From positions 1 to 13,592 of the forward strand of contig SKNI01000034.1 in assembly GCA_007120615.1 (NCBI GenBank): a DNA stretch of 13,592 bases, written 5' to 3'. This DNA is from Myxococcales bacterium. GTDB lineage: Bacteria; Myxococcota_A; Bradymonadia; Bradymonadales; Bradymonadaceae. Under the pieces are notes generated by a model, which was not told where the DNA came from, made no database searches, and was given only the letters and a program-made list of their open reading frames with translations. Each line of letters begins with the position of its first letter. The stretch's first letter is position 1. This document shows positions 1 through 7,341 of the stretch, piece after piece. A program made the position numbers and the translations under genes.

Positions 1-370
1 ATCGACAGGTCAATTGCTCCGTCTCCGTATCCCACAGCGCCGGCGCCGGATTATTGCCGCAGGGGCCCATATTCAGCTGCTGATGGGGACACCATCGCTC
101 CACCGCCAGCACCTCATCATCACTCTTTCGAATCAATAAGAGCTCGAGATTCCCGGCATCAATACAGGCCGTGCCTCCCACCTCACTCAACTCCGAAAAG
201 GCCTCCATCGAGAGATCAAAGAACGCATCTTCGGCCCCGGCCCCGTCATCAAAGACCTCAACGAATTCACAGGCTGACCACAACGGACAGGCCATCACCA
301 CTCCGAGTCCTTTTAAGAAAACCCGGCGATTTACGCCGGGAGACTCGAGCGAACCATCATCCTTCGTCAT
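1..370 (-). CDS. Tat-exported Rieske [2Fe-2S] protein, C-terminus cut off by window edge
   Basis: The first 123 residues of a gene that continues past the left edge are visible. The N-terminus carries a twin-arginine signal (NRRVFLKG, residues 14-21) followed by a short apolar stretch and LWSAC (residues 30-34), which could be a signal-peptidase cut or an atypical lipobox. A Rieske cluster-binding box begins at WCPHQ (Cys94, His96), and a second half starts at TCR (Cys122); the expected final His of C-x-x-H lies just outside the window. Rieske proteins pass electrons through a 2Fe-2S centre held by two Cys and two His. Export by Tat fits a cofactor loaded in the cytoplasm, so it probably acts in the periplasm or on the membrane. 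The ATG overlaps the end of the preceding small membrane-protein gene by 14 bases, implying coupled translation. Whether it is a stand-alone ferredoxin-like protein or a subunit of a larger oxidase cannot be told from the visible part. Confidence 0.82.
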   Translation of the reverse strand, partial: MTKDDGSLESPGVNRRVFLKGLGVVMACPLWSACEFVEVFDDGAGAEDAFFDLSMEAFSELSEVGGTACIDAGNLELLLIRKSDDEVLAVERWCPHQQLNMGPCGNNPAPALWDTETEQLTCR

Positions 371-698
371 CTTGTACTTCCTTACGTCGACGAATTCCTA
401 AAAAAGCGAGCAACGCAACCCCGACGACCGAAAATCCTCCCGCCAGAGGTGCTGCTCCGTCGTACCCTTTATCGGGAAAAAGACCGAATTCAAATGGGTC
501 TTTCATCACCGTGGTCTCGATCTCATCGCCAAACTCGTCGGTCTCCACCTCCACGGTGGCGACCTGATATTGGGTAATCCTGGTCGCCCCCTGAGCGTAC
601 CAGACCCCCATGACCACTCCCGCCACTAGCAGACAGACTACGCCGGCAACTCCAAGAATTCGATTTGTGGAACCAGACTTCTCATTCCCACGAGCCAT
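357..698 (-). CDS. Small two-helix membrane protein between YceI and Rieske genes
   Basis: A 113-residue protein of no family I recognise. It has a hydrophobic helix at about residues 14-35, an acidic 45-residue loop (VEVETDEFGDEIE, then MKDPFEFGLFPDKG), and a second helix at about 83-102 followed by a basic stop-transfer GIRRRKE and an acidic tail. With both ends inside, the loop would face the periplasm. The start at 698 is chosen because AAGGAG lies 7 bases upstream (705-710); a longer reading from 770 would sit deep inside the YceI gene without such a site. The gene overlaps YceI by 17 bases upstream and the Rieske gene by 14 bases downstream. It is therefore almost certainly co-translated with them, and may be a membrane anchor or partner of the Rieske protein (inference). 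The C-terminal helix plus RRRK tail resembles a CTERM sorting signal superficially, but it lacks the signature residues. Confidence 0.75.
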   Translation of the reverse strand: MARGNEKSGSTNRILGVAGVVCLLVAGVVMGVWYAQGATRITQYQVATVEVETDEFGDEIETTVMKDPFEFGLFPDKGYDGAAPLAGGFSVVGVALLAFLGIRRRKEVQDDEG

Positions 699-1281
699 AC
701 AGCACTCCTTCGACTTCAATAACTTCTGCCACTTCATCGCCAATGGCACCGCGCCGCCCTTTGACCTCATGCTCTTTTAAGTTTACCCCGAAGTTGGTCT
801 GAATGCGCACCCGATTGGTCTCCGTCAAGATCGCCAGCTTCACCTTCGATCGTATCGGTCGCGTAACCCCGTTGACCGTAAGTTTTCCAACCGCTGTCGC
901 TTCCACGCGCACCTGATTGGAATGTGGCGTTCGCTCCACGTCTTCGAGTCCTTCCAACTCAAAGACGATATTGGGGTTCTCATCAGCTCTCAGCCAATCG
1001 CGGCCCTGAAGGTGTCGATCCCGAAGTGAATTCCCCGACTGCATCGAGGAGACCGGAAATTGGATTTTCCCGGTCAAATTTTCCAGATCTTCCACGCTCC
1101 ACTGGATCGCCCCTTCCACCCCGGAGGCGGTTCCCACGATCTTCTCCGACGGGGCTTCGCTTACCCAGTTGAGCGTAGATCGTTCCGAATCAAAGGTTAA
1201 CTCGGCTGCCGATACGGTGGTGACCACCAGCAACGACGCCGACAAAACGGCGAGTAGACTAATTAAAAACAATCGTTTCAT
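682..1281 (-). CDS. YceI-family periplasmic lipid-binding protein
   Basis: The protein has 199 residues with a clear Sec signal peptide (MKRLFLISLL then an apolar core, likely cut after VSA at about residue 25). The rest is one YceI domain, a lipocalin-like beta-barrel that binds polyisoprenoid or other long amphiphiles in the periplasm. Family landmarks are STLNWV (35-40), the block GNSLRDRHLQGRDWL with the following ENPNIVFE (83-108), and GKLTVNGVTRPI (132-143). Length matches the family. A GGAG motif lies about 8 bases before the ATG. It is the first gene of a three-gene cluster with a small membrane protein and a Tat-exported Rieske protein. In other bacteria YceI proteins are sometimes linked to cytochrome b561 and quinone chemistry, so delivering an isoprenoid quinone to a redox partner is a plausible but unproven role here. 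Confidence 0.93.
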   Translation of the reverse strand: MKRLFLISLLAVLSASLLVVTTVSAAELTFDSERSTLNWVSEAPSEKIVGTASGVEGAIQWSVEDLENLTGKIQFPVSSMQSGNSLRDRHLQGRDWLRADENPNIVFELEGLEDVERTPHSNQVRVEATAVGKLTVNGVTRPIRSKVKLAILTETNRVRIQTNFGVNLKEHEVKGRRGAIGDEVAEVIEVEGVLYGSWE

Positions 1282-1410
1282 CGTTCAACTCCATTTGGAT
1301 TCAAACCCGTAGACTACCGCTCGTATGCACGGTCTGAGAATTAAGACGGCTCGGCTCCGCGATTCATTCAACTCTCGCAAAATCATAAAGTGCCGCCATC
1401 ATAAGATCTA

Positions 1411-1762
1411 GTGCATCGAAATACGAGGATGTTACAGAAAAACTTGACCTTCTATCCGAACTCTCTATTCGTTCTCGGTGGTTCCCGCCTGACGGAAGGC
1501 TGTGTGAGCCTATTCGTCACGCCGAAGAGTTGGCCCGAGCTCTGGCCAGTCGGAACGTTCCCACCCGCGCTGCCAGCCCCGGTGCTCTCTCCGTTTCCCT
1601 GGCTCGCGGCGGCCACCTGGGCAAAAAACATCTCCCCCAACAAGCCTTCGGAATGCGGCACCTCGACGCTCGAAACCTCGACAGACCATCAGCGCCGAAG
1701 ATCTCACCCTGATGCATCTCACCGACGACCCCGAAGAGGCCGCCCGACTGGCCCTCAGATAA
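1411..1762 (+). pseudogene. Remnant of a LOG-family (TIGR00730-like) Rossmann protein gene
   Basis: Three pieces in three different plus-strand frames read in the order of a LOG/lysine-decarboxylase-like Rossmann protein. Piece 1 (frame of 1411) ends in NSLFVLGGSRLTEG, like the first strand and phosphate-binding turn. Piece 2 (frame of 1530, joined near 1505-1530) reads EPIRHAEELARALASRN and then ASPGALS and RGGHLGKK, which look like the first helix and a decayed GGGPG-type loop. Piece 3 (stop TAA at 1760-1762) reads TISAEDLTLMHLTDDPEEAA, the usual C-terminus of the family. The roughly 100 or more residues expected between pieces 2 and 3 are missing, including the catalytic PGGxGT loop. So there are at least one frameshift and one internal deletion. 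Intact homologues are cytokinin-activating-type nucleotide phosphoribohydrolases or relatives. The remnant ends one base from the stop of the convergent dikinase gene. The rest of this gap (1282-1410) holds the YceI upstream region, in which I find no convincing promoter. Confidence 0.55.
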
Positions 1763-1763
1763 C

Positions 1764-4523
1764 TCAGGTACTCTCCTCAACATCGACCAATTTCACCGTC
1801 CCCGCCCGGCCGTCCATTCGAACCACGTCTCCTGTTTTTACGGCAGCCATCAACCCCTCGATGCCCACAATCGTGGGAATGCCCATCTCCCGGGCCACGA
1901 TCGCTGAGTGGGACAATACGCTGCCACGCTCAATCAAGACCCCCGACACCGACGGATAGAGCGGAACCCAGCCCGGATCGGTTCGCTCGGCGACCAGGAT
2001 CTCTCCGTTCAAGGTCATATCATCACTGGGGTCTTTGATGACCTTGACCTCAGCCTCTACCTCTCCCGAACAACAACCGATTCCACCGAGAACCCCTTCT
2101 TCTAACTGCCGGGACTCCTTTCTCCGACGTCGAAAGGCGTTGGCGTGATAGACCATCCCATACGTCGTAAACCGGTCATCCGGCGACCCCTCCGGGTTTT
2201 CTCGATAATCGGAGAACTCGCCTTTTCTCAACTCCACCAGACCGAGCAGATTTCGGGTCACCGCCGTGCCTTTTACGAAAGCCCAGATCTCCTCGACGGT
2301 CAGATAAAAGATATCATCCTCGCACTCCAGCAGACCCTCTTTTGCCATCGTCGATGCTACCGCCAGAAAGACCTCCCGGGCCAATCCGTAGATTTTGGTT
2401 CGCTTAAACCGCATATTCTCGCGGTTTTTCACACCCAGCCGGGCCGCGTTCAGCACCTTCTTAAAGACCACCTTCCTCAGAGGATTTAACGGCTCAAACG
2501 CTCGCTCTTCGGCCTTTCTTCGAATCTCCAACTCTCGCTCTCTTCGAGCCTCTAAATCGAGAACGCTATCATCGGCGCGCAGGTAATTTCGCATCATCTG
2601 AAAGACGAATCCCGGATTCTCCCGCATCGTCGGCTCTTCGAGCTTTAACTCATTCATCGAGCGATACCCGTAGGCTTCCAGATACCTCTCCAGATCCTTG
2701 AGAAGTCCCGGCCCTCCTTCTGTCGTTGGCAACAGTCCGATCACCTCATCGGCATCTACCTCCAGGACTAGCTTCTTTACCGCGGGCTCTCCTTTGGCCT
2801 TCTTCGCCAGCCGAATCAACTCCTCGGAGGCTTCCTTTGTCGCAATCCCTCCCTCTCCGCAAATCAGATCGTGCTGCAGCGTGCCGTCTTCATCCTGGCA
2901 CCAGGTATCGCAGAGTTTCGCCAGCAGCCCGTAGGAGATCATCACATAAAAATCGTTGATGATCGGGGCCTTCCAATTCCACAACAACTTCTCTTCCATC
3001 TCCCAATAAAGATGCATCAATTCATCGGGCGTCATACTTCTCAGATCGAGATGCGCCCACTTCTGAAAATGCTCCTCGAAATGGGCCTCGAATTCATCGG
3101 CAACCTTCTTAATACGCCCAAAATTCACCGTGGAGCGCACCGCTAATTTGGAGAGCGCACCCACATCGGCGACCTTCTCAAAAAAAGAAGAGTCCAACTC
3201 TCCCTCGTTCACCTCCAGAGACTCGTCGACCCCCATCATCGCTTCCATAAAATCTTTGTTGAGGTTGAACCCCGGAAAGAGTCGAATCAATCGGTACCAA
3301 TTAAATAAATTATAATAGACCTCTCCGTTGATGAGCCCCAACATATTCTCAAAGACGGGCATATTCTTTCGCACCGTCTCTTCGGGAACCCCCATCACCT
3401 CCGAGAAACATTGATAGACGATGGTATAGGCCCGTTCGATGAAGCTAAACGTCAGCGGCGAGGTCACTCCGGAGTAGCTCTCGATGATATTGGAGTTGTC
3501 CCAGATCAGGCGCTGACCACAGGCCGGCCCCCGCTCCGAAAGAGTCGTAACCGCCCGCGTCTGCAACCAGTGAATCTTGCCACTTCGGTCGACGCAAAAC
3601 TCCATATCCTGTGGGCGACGAAAGTGGTTCTCCACCTGACGGCTGACTCGAACCAACTCCTCGATCTGCACGTCATTTAACGACGACCTCTTCTGATAAT
3701 CCGCCGCCACATCCATCTCCAACAACCCCTGACCGCTGTCGTGGTCAAAGACCATCTGCCGCTCTTTTTTCGCGATCTTGCGCTCCACCTCTCCCGTCAA
3801 TTTATTGACCTCATAGGAGTCCGCATCCAGCCCCGCTCCGACCAATCCTTCTCCGGCTCCCCACAGAGAGTTGATCAACACTGTCTCCACGTCCTCCGTC
3901 GATGGATTCGCCGTGAACACCACTCCGCTCGCTACGGGGTCGATCATCTCTTGAACGATCACCGCAATCCCTACATCCCCGGCGTCCAGACCGCTTCGCA
4001 ATCGGTATCCCAGGGCTCGCTCCGTATACGCCGATGCCCACACCTGTCGAATCGCATCGATCACCGAGTCGCGACGAACGAAGAGATAACTGTCATGCAA
4101 CCCGGCAAAGGAGAACTCGGCGTGATCCTCATCTCGCGCCGATGATCGCACCGCCGACATCGCCGACTTCCCCAACTCTCGATCAAAGGTCGTCTCCACT
4201 CGCTCCATCAACTCCTGCGGCCACTCCACCCCTTCGATCCAGGCTCGAATCTTTTTGGACACCTTCTTCAAGTCATCTTCTTCGGAATCCAACCCATCGA
4301 CCTGCTTTTTGATCTTCTTGAGAACACCGGCCTCCTCCATCACGGTCTCAAAGGCATCGCTCGCCACTGCAAACCACGATGGGACTGCCGCCCCCAGACT
4401 CTCCAACTCCACCAGATGAACCGCCTTTCCGCCCCACCGACCTACATCGCCGCCGGTGATCCCTTCGGCCACCATGACACTTCCATTCTTCGATGCTTCG
4501 ATACCATCTGTTGGATTCTTCAA
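1764..4523 (-). CDS. PEP-synthase / rifampin-phosphotransferase-like dikinase
   Basis: The protein has 919 residues with the layout of the short dikinases. An N-terminal ATP-grasp PPDK_N domain runs from about 20 to 330 (GGKAVHLVELESLG; SAVRSSARDED; SFAGLHDSYL; QEMIDPVASGVVFTANP; LQTRAVT). A divergent middle domain (about 335-800) opens with WDNSNIIESYSGVTSPLT. A C-terminal swivelling phosphohistidine domain (about 820-919) has GSVLSHSAIVAREMGIPTIVG with catalytic His872. The TIM-barrel PEP/pyruvate domain of true PpsA and PPDK is absent. As in rifampin phosphotransferase, ATP would phosphorylate His872, which then hands phosphate to a substrate held by the middle domain. The start is TTG with GAGGTG 4 bases upstream; the first ATG in frame (codon 17) has a weaker site. 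It is the last gene of the exporter-GNAT-OleC operon, 44 bases after the ligase. Context suggests a phosphorylated lipid-like substrate rather than an antibiotic; this is inference. Confidence 0.9.
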   Translation of the reverse strand: MKNPTDGIEASKNGSVMVAEGITGGDVGRWGGKAVHLVELESLGAAVPSWFAVASDAFETVMEEAGVLKKIKKQVDGLDSEEDDLKKVSKKIRAWIEGVEWPQELMERVETTFDRELGKSAMSAVRSSARDEDHAEFSFAGLHDSYLFVRRDSVIDAIRQVWASAYTERALGYRLRSGLDAGDVGIAVIVQEMIDPVASGVVFTANPSTEDVETVLINSLWGAGEGLVGAGLDADSYEVNKLTGEVERKIAKKERQMVFDHDSGQGLLEMDVAADYQKRSSLNDVQIEELVRVSRQVENHFRRPQDMEFCVDRSGKIHWLQTRAVTTLSERGPACGQRLIWDNSNIIESYSGVTSPLTFSFIERAYTIVYQCFSEVMGVPEETVRKNMPVFENMLGLINGEVYYNLFNWYRLIRLFPGFNLNKDFMEAMMGVDESLEVNEGELDSSFFEKVADVGALSKLAVRSTVNFGRIKKVADEFEAHFEEHFQKWAHLDLRSMTPDELMHLYWEMEEKLLWNWKAPIINDFYVMISYGLLAKLCDTWCQDEDGTLQHDLICGEGGIATKEASEELIRLAKKAKGEPAVKKLVLEVDADEVIGLLPTTEGGPGLLKDLERYLEAYGYRSMNELKLEEPTMRENPGFVFQMMRNYLRADDSVLDLEARRERELEIRRKAEERAFEPLNPLRKVVFKKVLNAARLGVKNRENMRFKRTKIYGLAREVFLAVASTMAKEGLLECEDDIFYLTVEEIWAFVKGTAVTRNLLGLVELRKGEFSDYRENPEGSPDDRFTTYGMVYHANAFRRRRKESRQLEEGVLGGIGCCSGEVEAEVKVIKDPSDDMTLNGEILVAERTDPGWVPLYPSVSGVLIERGSVLSHSAIVAREMGIPTIVGIEGLMAAVKTGDVVRMDGRAGTVKLVDVEEST

Positions 4524-4527
4524 ATCT

Positions 4528-4533
4528 CACCTC
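4528..4533 (-). promoter_or_regulatory. Shine-Dalgarno GAGGTG for the TTG-started dikinase
   Basis: GAGGTG precedes the TTG at 4521-4523 with 4 bases between. It is the reason for preferring this non-ATG start over the ATG 16 codons further in. Confidence 0.55.
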
Positions 4534-4567
4534 ACGTGATAACGCTCAACAATTCTCTCCCTTCAAC

Positions 4568-6232
4568 TCACACTTCCAGACTCTCGACTCTGCGACTCCT
4601 CTCTTTATCCTGGAGCAATTGCCCCCGGAGCACTCCGTAATCGACCTTGGAGTTATGCCTCGGATCTACGGGAATCGGCTCGGTGCGACACACCAAGCCG
4701 TCGATCTCGATCTCAGACTCCTTTAGCCGCGCTCGCACCCCGAACAGCACCTCGTCTCTCCCCACGCTACTGGCCACATCTGTCTCCACTACGACGACCA
4801 ACCTCTCTCCGAGTCCATCATCGTTCATCCCCACCGCGGCGATTCGCTGAATTCGCTCATCACCTCCCCTGCCAACCTGCTCCACCACCTGAGCCTGAAT
4901 AGTAACCCCGTCGCGAATGATCGTGGAGTGAACCCGTCCCGTCAGCCAGAACCGACCCTTCTCGTCGAGATATCCGGTGTCCCCCATTCGATGCCACACC
5001 CGGCCATCGTCCTCAACGATCTTATTCTCCGCCGTGGCCTCGGGATTTCGAAAATACCGCTGACACACATGATCCCCGCTCACCACCAATTCCCCGACCT
5101 CTCCTGGTCCCAGCTCCAACTCCTTCCATCCTCCCCGCTCCAGAACCACAGGACCACGACGAATGGGAATCACCTTCGCGCTGATGGCCCCTGCCGGTCT
5201 CCCCACACAAAAACCCGCTGCGTTTGAAGACTTCTTTGCAAGAGAAAGGCGCTCGGCCAATCCGATATGAGCCACCGGTTCGGCCTCGGTGGAGCCGTAA
5301 ATCACGATGATCTCGGTCTCCGGCATCGCCTCTCTCCAGCGTCGAAGTTGCCCGTCCGTAACAGGCGCTCCCCCCGTCAGAATCCTGCGCAACCCAATCT
5401 CCTCACCGCTCACCTCCAGGGCCTTGGCCAGTCGGTCAAAAAACGGTGGCGACGCTGTAGCCGTGGTCACACCGGACTCCTTCATCTGCTCCAATATCCT
5501 CGCTCCATCGACATCAGCGACATTGCGAAAGTCCATATCGGGAATCACCGTGGTAATCCCGTTGGCCAGATTATTGAGCGAGAAGACCGGAAACGTCGGC
5601 AAATCCACATCGTCGTCTTCGTAGGGAAACTCCTGATTCAAGGCCTCGTGCTGGGCCGCCAGAAAACGATGGGTCCGATCCGCTCCCTTGGGCATCCCGC
5701 TCGAACCACTGGTAAAGGTAATAAGCGCCGTATCTTCCGGTCGATTCGGATACAACTCAACGGGACCATCAAACCGCACCACCTCCGACCACATCCGACG
5801 CGCCGGCACACAGCACACTCTTCTTCCCGTAGTCACGGTGACCGGTAGAGTCCTGAGCTGCTTATTGAACAGACGCACCACATGACTCTTACCCACTCCC
5901 ACAAAACCGCGCGGCTCTGCATAGGCCGCAAATCGCGCGATCTGAGCGGCTCCCACCCAGGGATCGACGAAAACCGCCACCGCCCCCAGCTTTAACACCG
6001 CCAGAAGCACCTGATAGAGCTTCAAGCTCATCGGCACCATAATGATTACCCGATCCCCGGGCTCCACCCCCTCTTCTCTGAGACCGGCGGCCATCCAGTC
6101 CACCCGGGCGTCCAGATCGGAGAACGTCCACACCTCTCCATCAGCCCCCACCAGTGACGCACGCCCACCACACCGGCGCTCGGCCTTTGCCAGATAGCGA
6201 AGCACATTTTTCGCTGCCTCCCTTTTCGTCAT
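4568..6232 (-). CDS. OleC-like adenylate-forming enzyme (beta-lactone synthetase / fatty acyl ligase family)
   Basis: The protein has 554 residues of the ANL superfamily with all core motifs: P-loop TFTSGSSGMPKGA (173-185), YGSTEAEP (312-319), HRMGDTGYLDEKGRFWLTGR (414-433), and a C-terminal DPRHNSKVDY with the likely catalytic Lys529. Several stretches are OleC-like rather than general acyl-CoA ligase: VFVDPWVG (88-94), LPTFPVFSL, IPDMDFRNVADVD (230-242), TGGAPV (286-291) and RHNSK. OleC closes beta-hydroxy acids to beta-lactones using ATP in head-to-head olefin synthesis; relatives form lactone natural products. The start at 6232 overlaps the GNAT stop as ATGA and has AAGGA upstream; the in-frame ATG at 6256 would overlap further without a clear site. 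No oleA, oleB or oleD lies in the window, so its substrate must come from elsewhere or it acts as a plain acyl activator. Cytoplasmic. Confidence 0.88.
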   Translation of the reverse strand: MTKREAAKNVLRYLAKAERRCGGRASLVGADGEVWTFSDLDARVDWMAAGLREEGVEPGDRVIIMVPMSLKLYQVLLAVLKLGAVAVFVDPWVGAAQIARFAAYAEPRGFVGVGKSHVVRLFNKQLRTLPVTVTTGRRVCCVPARRMWSEVVRFDGPVELYPNRPEDTALITFTSGSSGMPKGADRTHRFLAAQHEALNQEFPYEDDDVDLPTFPVFSLNNLANGITTVIPDMDFRNVADVDGARILEQMKESGVTTATASPPFFDRLAKALEVSGEEIGLRRILTGGAPVTDGQLRRWREAMPETEIIVIYGSTEAEPVAHIGLAERLSLAKKSSNAAGFCVGRPAGAISAKVIPIRRGPVVLERGGWKELELGPGEVGELVVSGDHVCQRYFRNPEATAENKIVEDDGRVWHRMGDTGYLDEKGRFWLTGRVHSTIIRDGVTIQAQVVEQVGRGGDERIQRIAAVGMNDDGLGERLVVVVETDVASSVGRDEVLFGVRARLKESEIEIDGLVCRTEPIPVDPRHNSKVDYGVLRGQLLQDKERSRRVESLEV

Positions 6233-7341
6233 CTCTCGTCCTTCGGTCCGGCCCACTGATAGAGTTCGTATCTTCGCAACTCCCGACCCAGCCCCGCGTC
6301 GATGGCAGTGGAGGGATTTCCATCCATGATCAGACAGATCGTCGCCTCCTTAAATCCCTTCTCGATCATCGCGTCGAAATATTGATAGGACATCGCCGAC
6401 ATCAATCCCTTTCGTCGATGCTCCGGCATCACACCCACAGTCTTGATATTAGCCCGGTGCTTTTTCCGATTGGCCAGAAACTTCAATTTCGCCCACAGAT
6501 TTTTCTTGCCCTCCATCGCCTGTACTGCCTCAAAATAATCGGGGAAGCAAAACGAAAACGCCGCGTCTTCCCCATTCGGTCCCACCACAAAGAAACAGGT
6601 ATCACCGTCGAGCAGGACCTCGCTGCCTTCATAGAGTTCGCCGAAATCACGGCGACTGATCGACGTATATAAAAAGCCCTTTGAGAAAATCACCCGGACC
6701 ATCTCGTAGACCCGATCCAGATCTCTCTCCAGAGACTTCGGGGTCATCGGATCGAGCCGATACCCCAGCGCCCTGGACCTGGCCCACCGGGGCTGATGAT
6801 GACGTCTTGCCCCCTCCAGATCTTCAACTCGTTGCGAATAATAACCCTGAATCACCTCAAACCCCGCCTTCTTCCACAGGTCCGGATAATACGGTGGGTT
6901 ATAAGGCTCTTTGAGATAGGGGCGCTCATCGAAAGGACCCACATTCCACCGATACCGATGCCAGGTGTCCCCGTTCATCGGTCCCACCACTACCTGGGAG
7001 CCCTCGTCGATTGCCCACCCCGTTGCTCTCGTGAGCAGTCGAGAAACAGCCTCTTCATCATCGAGAGACTCAAAATTACCGACCGTGGCCACCGACTTTG
7101 CGGCGAGTTCCAATGACTGGGAGCGACGCACCACCGCGCAGCCGACTACTTCCTCGGCCCGTCGCACCAGAAATATCCGTTGCCTGTCGACGAACTCAGC
7201 CCGCCGAAGTTCCCTCTCCAGACTTCCGTCAAATGGCGGACAATAATGGGGATCATCCTTATAGATCCTGCGCCGAAGCCCCTCCATCTCGTCTACGATT
7301 GCCCCGGTAACCTTCTCTGATTCCACGATTTCTAGGTTCAC
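6229..7341 (-). CDS. YghO-like two-lobed GNAT acyltransferase
   Basis: The protein has 370 residues. The C-terminal half is a recognisable GNAT fold with the acyl-CoA pyrophosphate-binding loop VGVMPEHRRKGLMSA (302-316) and a closing ATICLIMDGN ... RRYELYQW strand pattern. The N-terminal half (about 1-175) looks like a second, degenerate lobe, with GPMNGDTWHRYRWN (120-133) and a YNPPYYPDLW segment (147-156) of the sort seen in the YghO family. GNAT enzymes move an acyl group from acyl-CoA (or acyl-ACP) to an amine; the true substrate of YghO-like proteins is unknown to me. The start is GTG at 7341, overlapping the exporter's TGA as GTGA, with AAGGAG 10 bases upstream; the open frame continues upstream to 7569 but lies wholly inside the exporter gene. 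Sitting between a lipid-type exporter and an OleC-like ligase, it may N-acylate or tailor the pathway product (inference). No transmembrane helix is seen. Confidence 0.83.
   Translation of the reverse strand: MNLEIVESEKVTGAIVDEMEGLRRRIYKDDPHYCPPFDGSLERELRRAEFVDRQRIFLVRRAEEVVGCAVVRRSQSLELAAKSVATVGNFESLDDEEAVSRLLTRATGWAIDEGSQVVVGPMNGDTWHRYRWNVGPFDERPYLKEPYNPPYYPDLWKKAGFEVIQGYYSQRVEDLEGARRHHQPRWARSRALGYRLDPMTPKSLERDLDRVYEMVRVIFSKGFLYTSISRRDFGELYEGSEVLLDGDTCFFVVGPNGEDAAFSFCFPDYFEAVQAMEGKKNLWAKLKFLANRKKHRANIKTVGVMPEHRRKGLMSAMSYQYFDAMIEKGFKEATICLIMDGNPSTAIDAGLGRELRRYELYQWAGPKDER

Noticed and set aside
357..480. Possible MYXO-CTERM-like sorting tail on the small membrane protein
   Set aside because: There is a helix followed by RRRK, but no conserved Cys-containing signature, and the protein already has an N-terminal helix.
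1282..1410. Search for a promoter upstream of YceI
   Set aside because: TTGCGA and TTAATT-like hexamers are present but never at a 16-18 base spacing; nothing can be supported.
1411..1959. A 182-codon plus-strand open frame
   Set aside because: Only its first part resembles LOG-family sequence; past 1764 it runs antisense to the dikinase C-terminus. Kept as part of a pseudogene, not as a gene.
3741..4145. A 134-codon plus-strand frame inside the dikinase gene
   Set aside because: Antisense to a conserved ATP-grasp domain; its His/Arg/Gln-rich make-up is typical of a shadow frame.
5267..5848. A 193-codon plus-strand frame inside the OleC-like gene
   Set aside because: Opposite strand of conserved ANL motifs, with no ribosome site and no recognisable domain.
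6233..6256. Upstream ATG of the OleC-like gene
   Set aside because: It would deepen the overlap with the GNAT gene and lacks a Shine-Dalgarno, whereas the ATGA overlap at 6232 has AAGGA.
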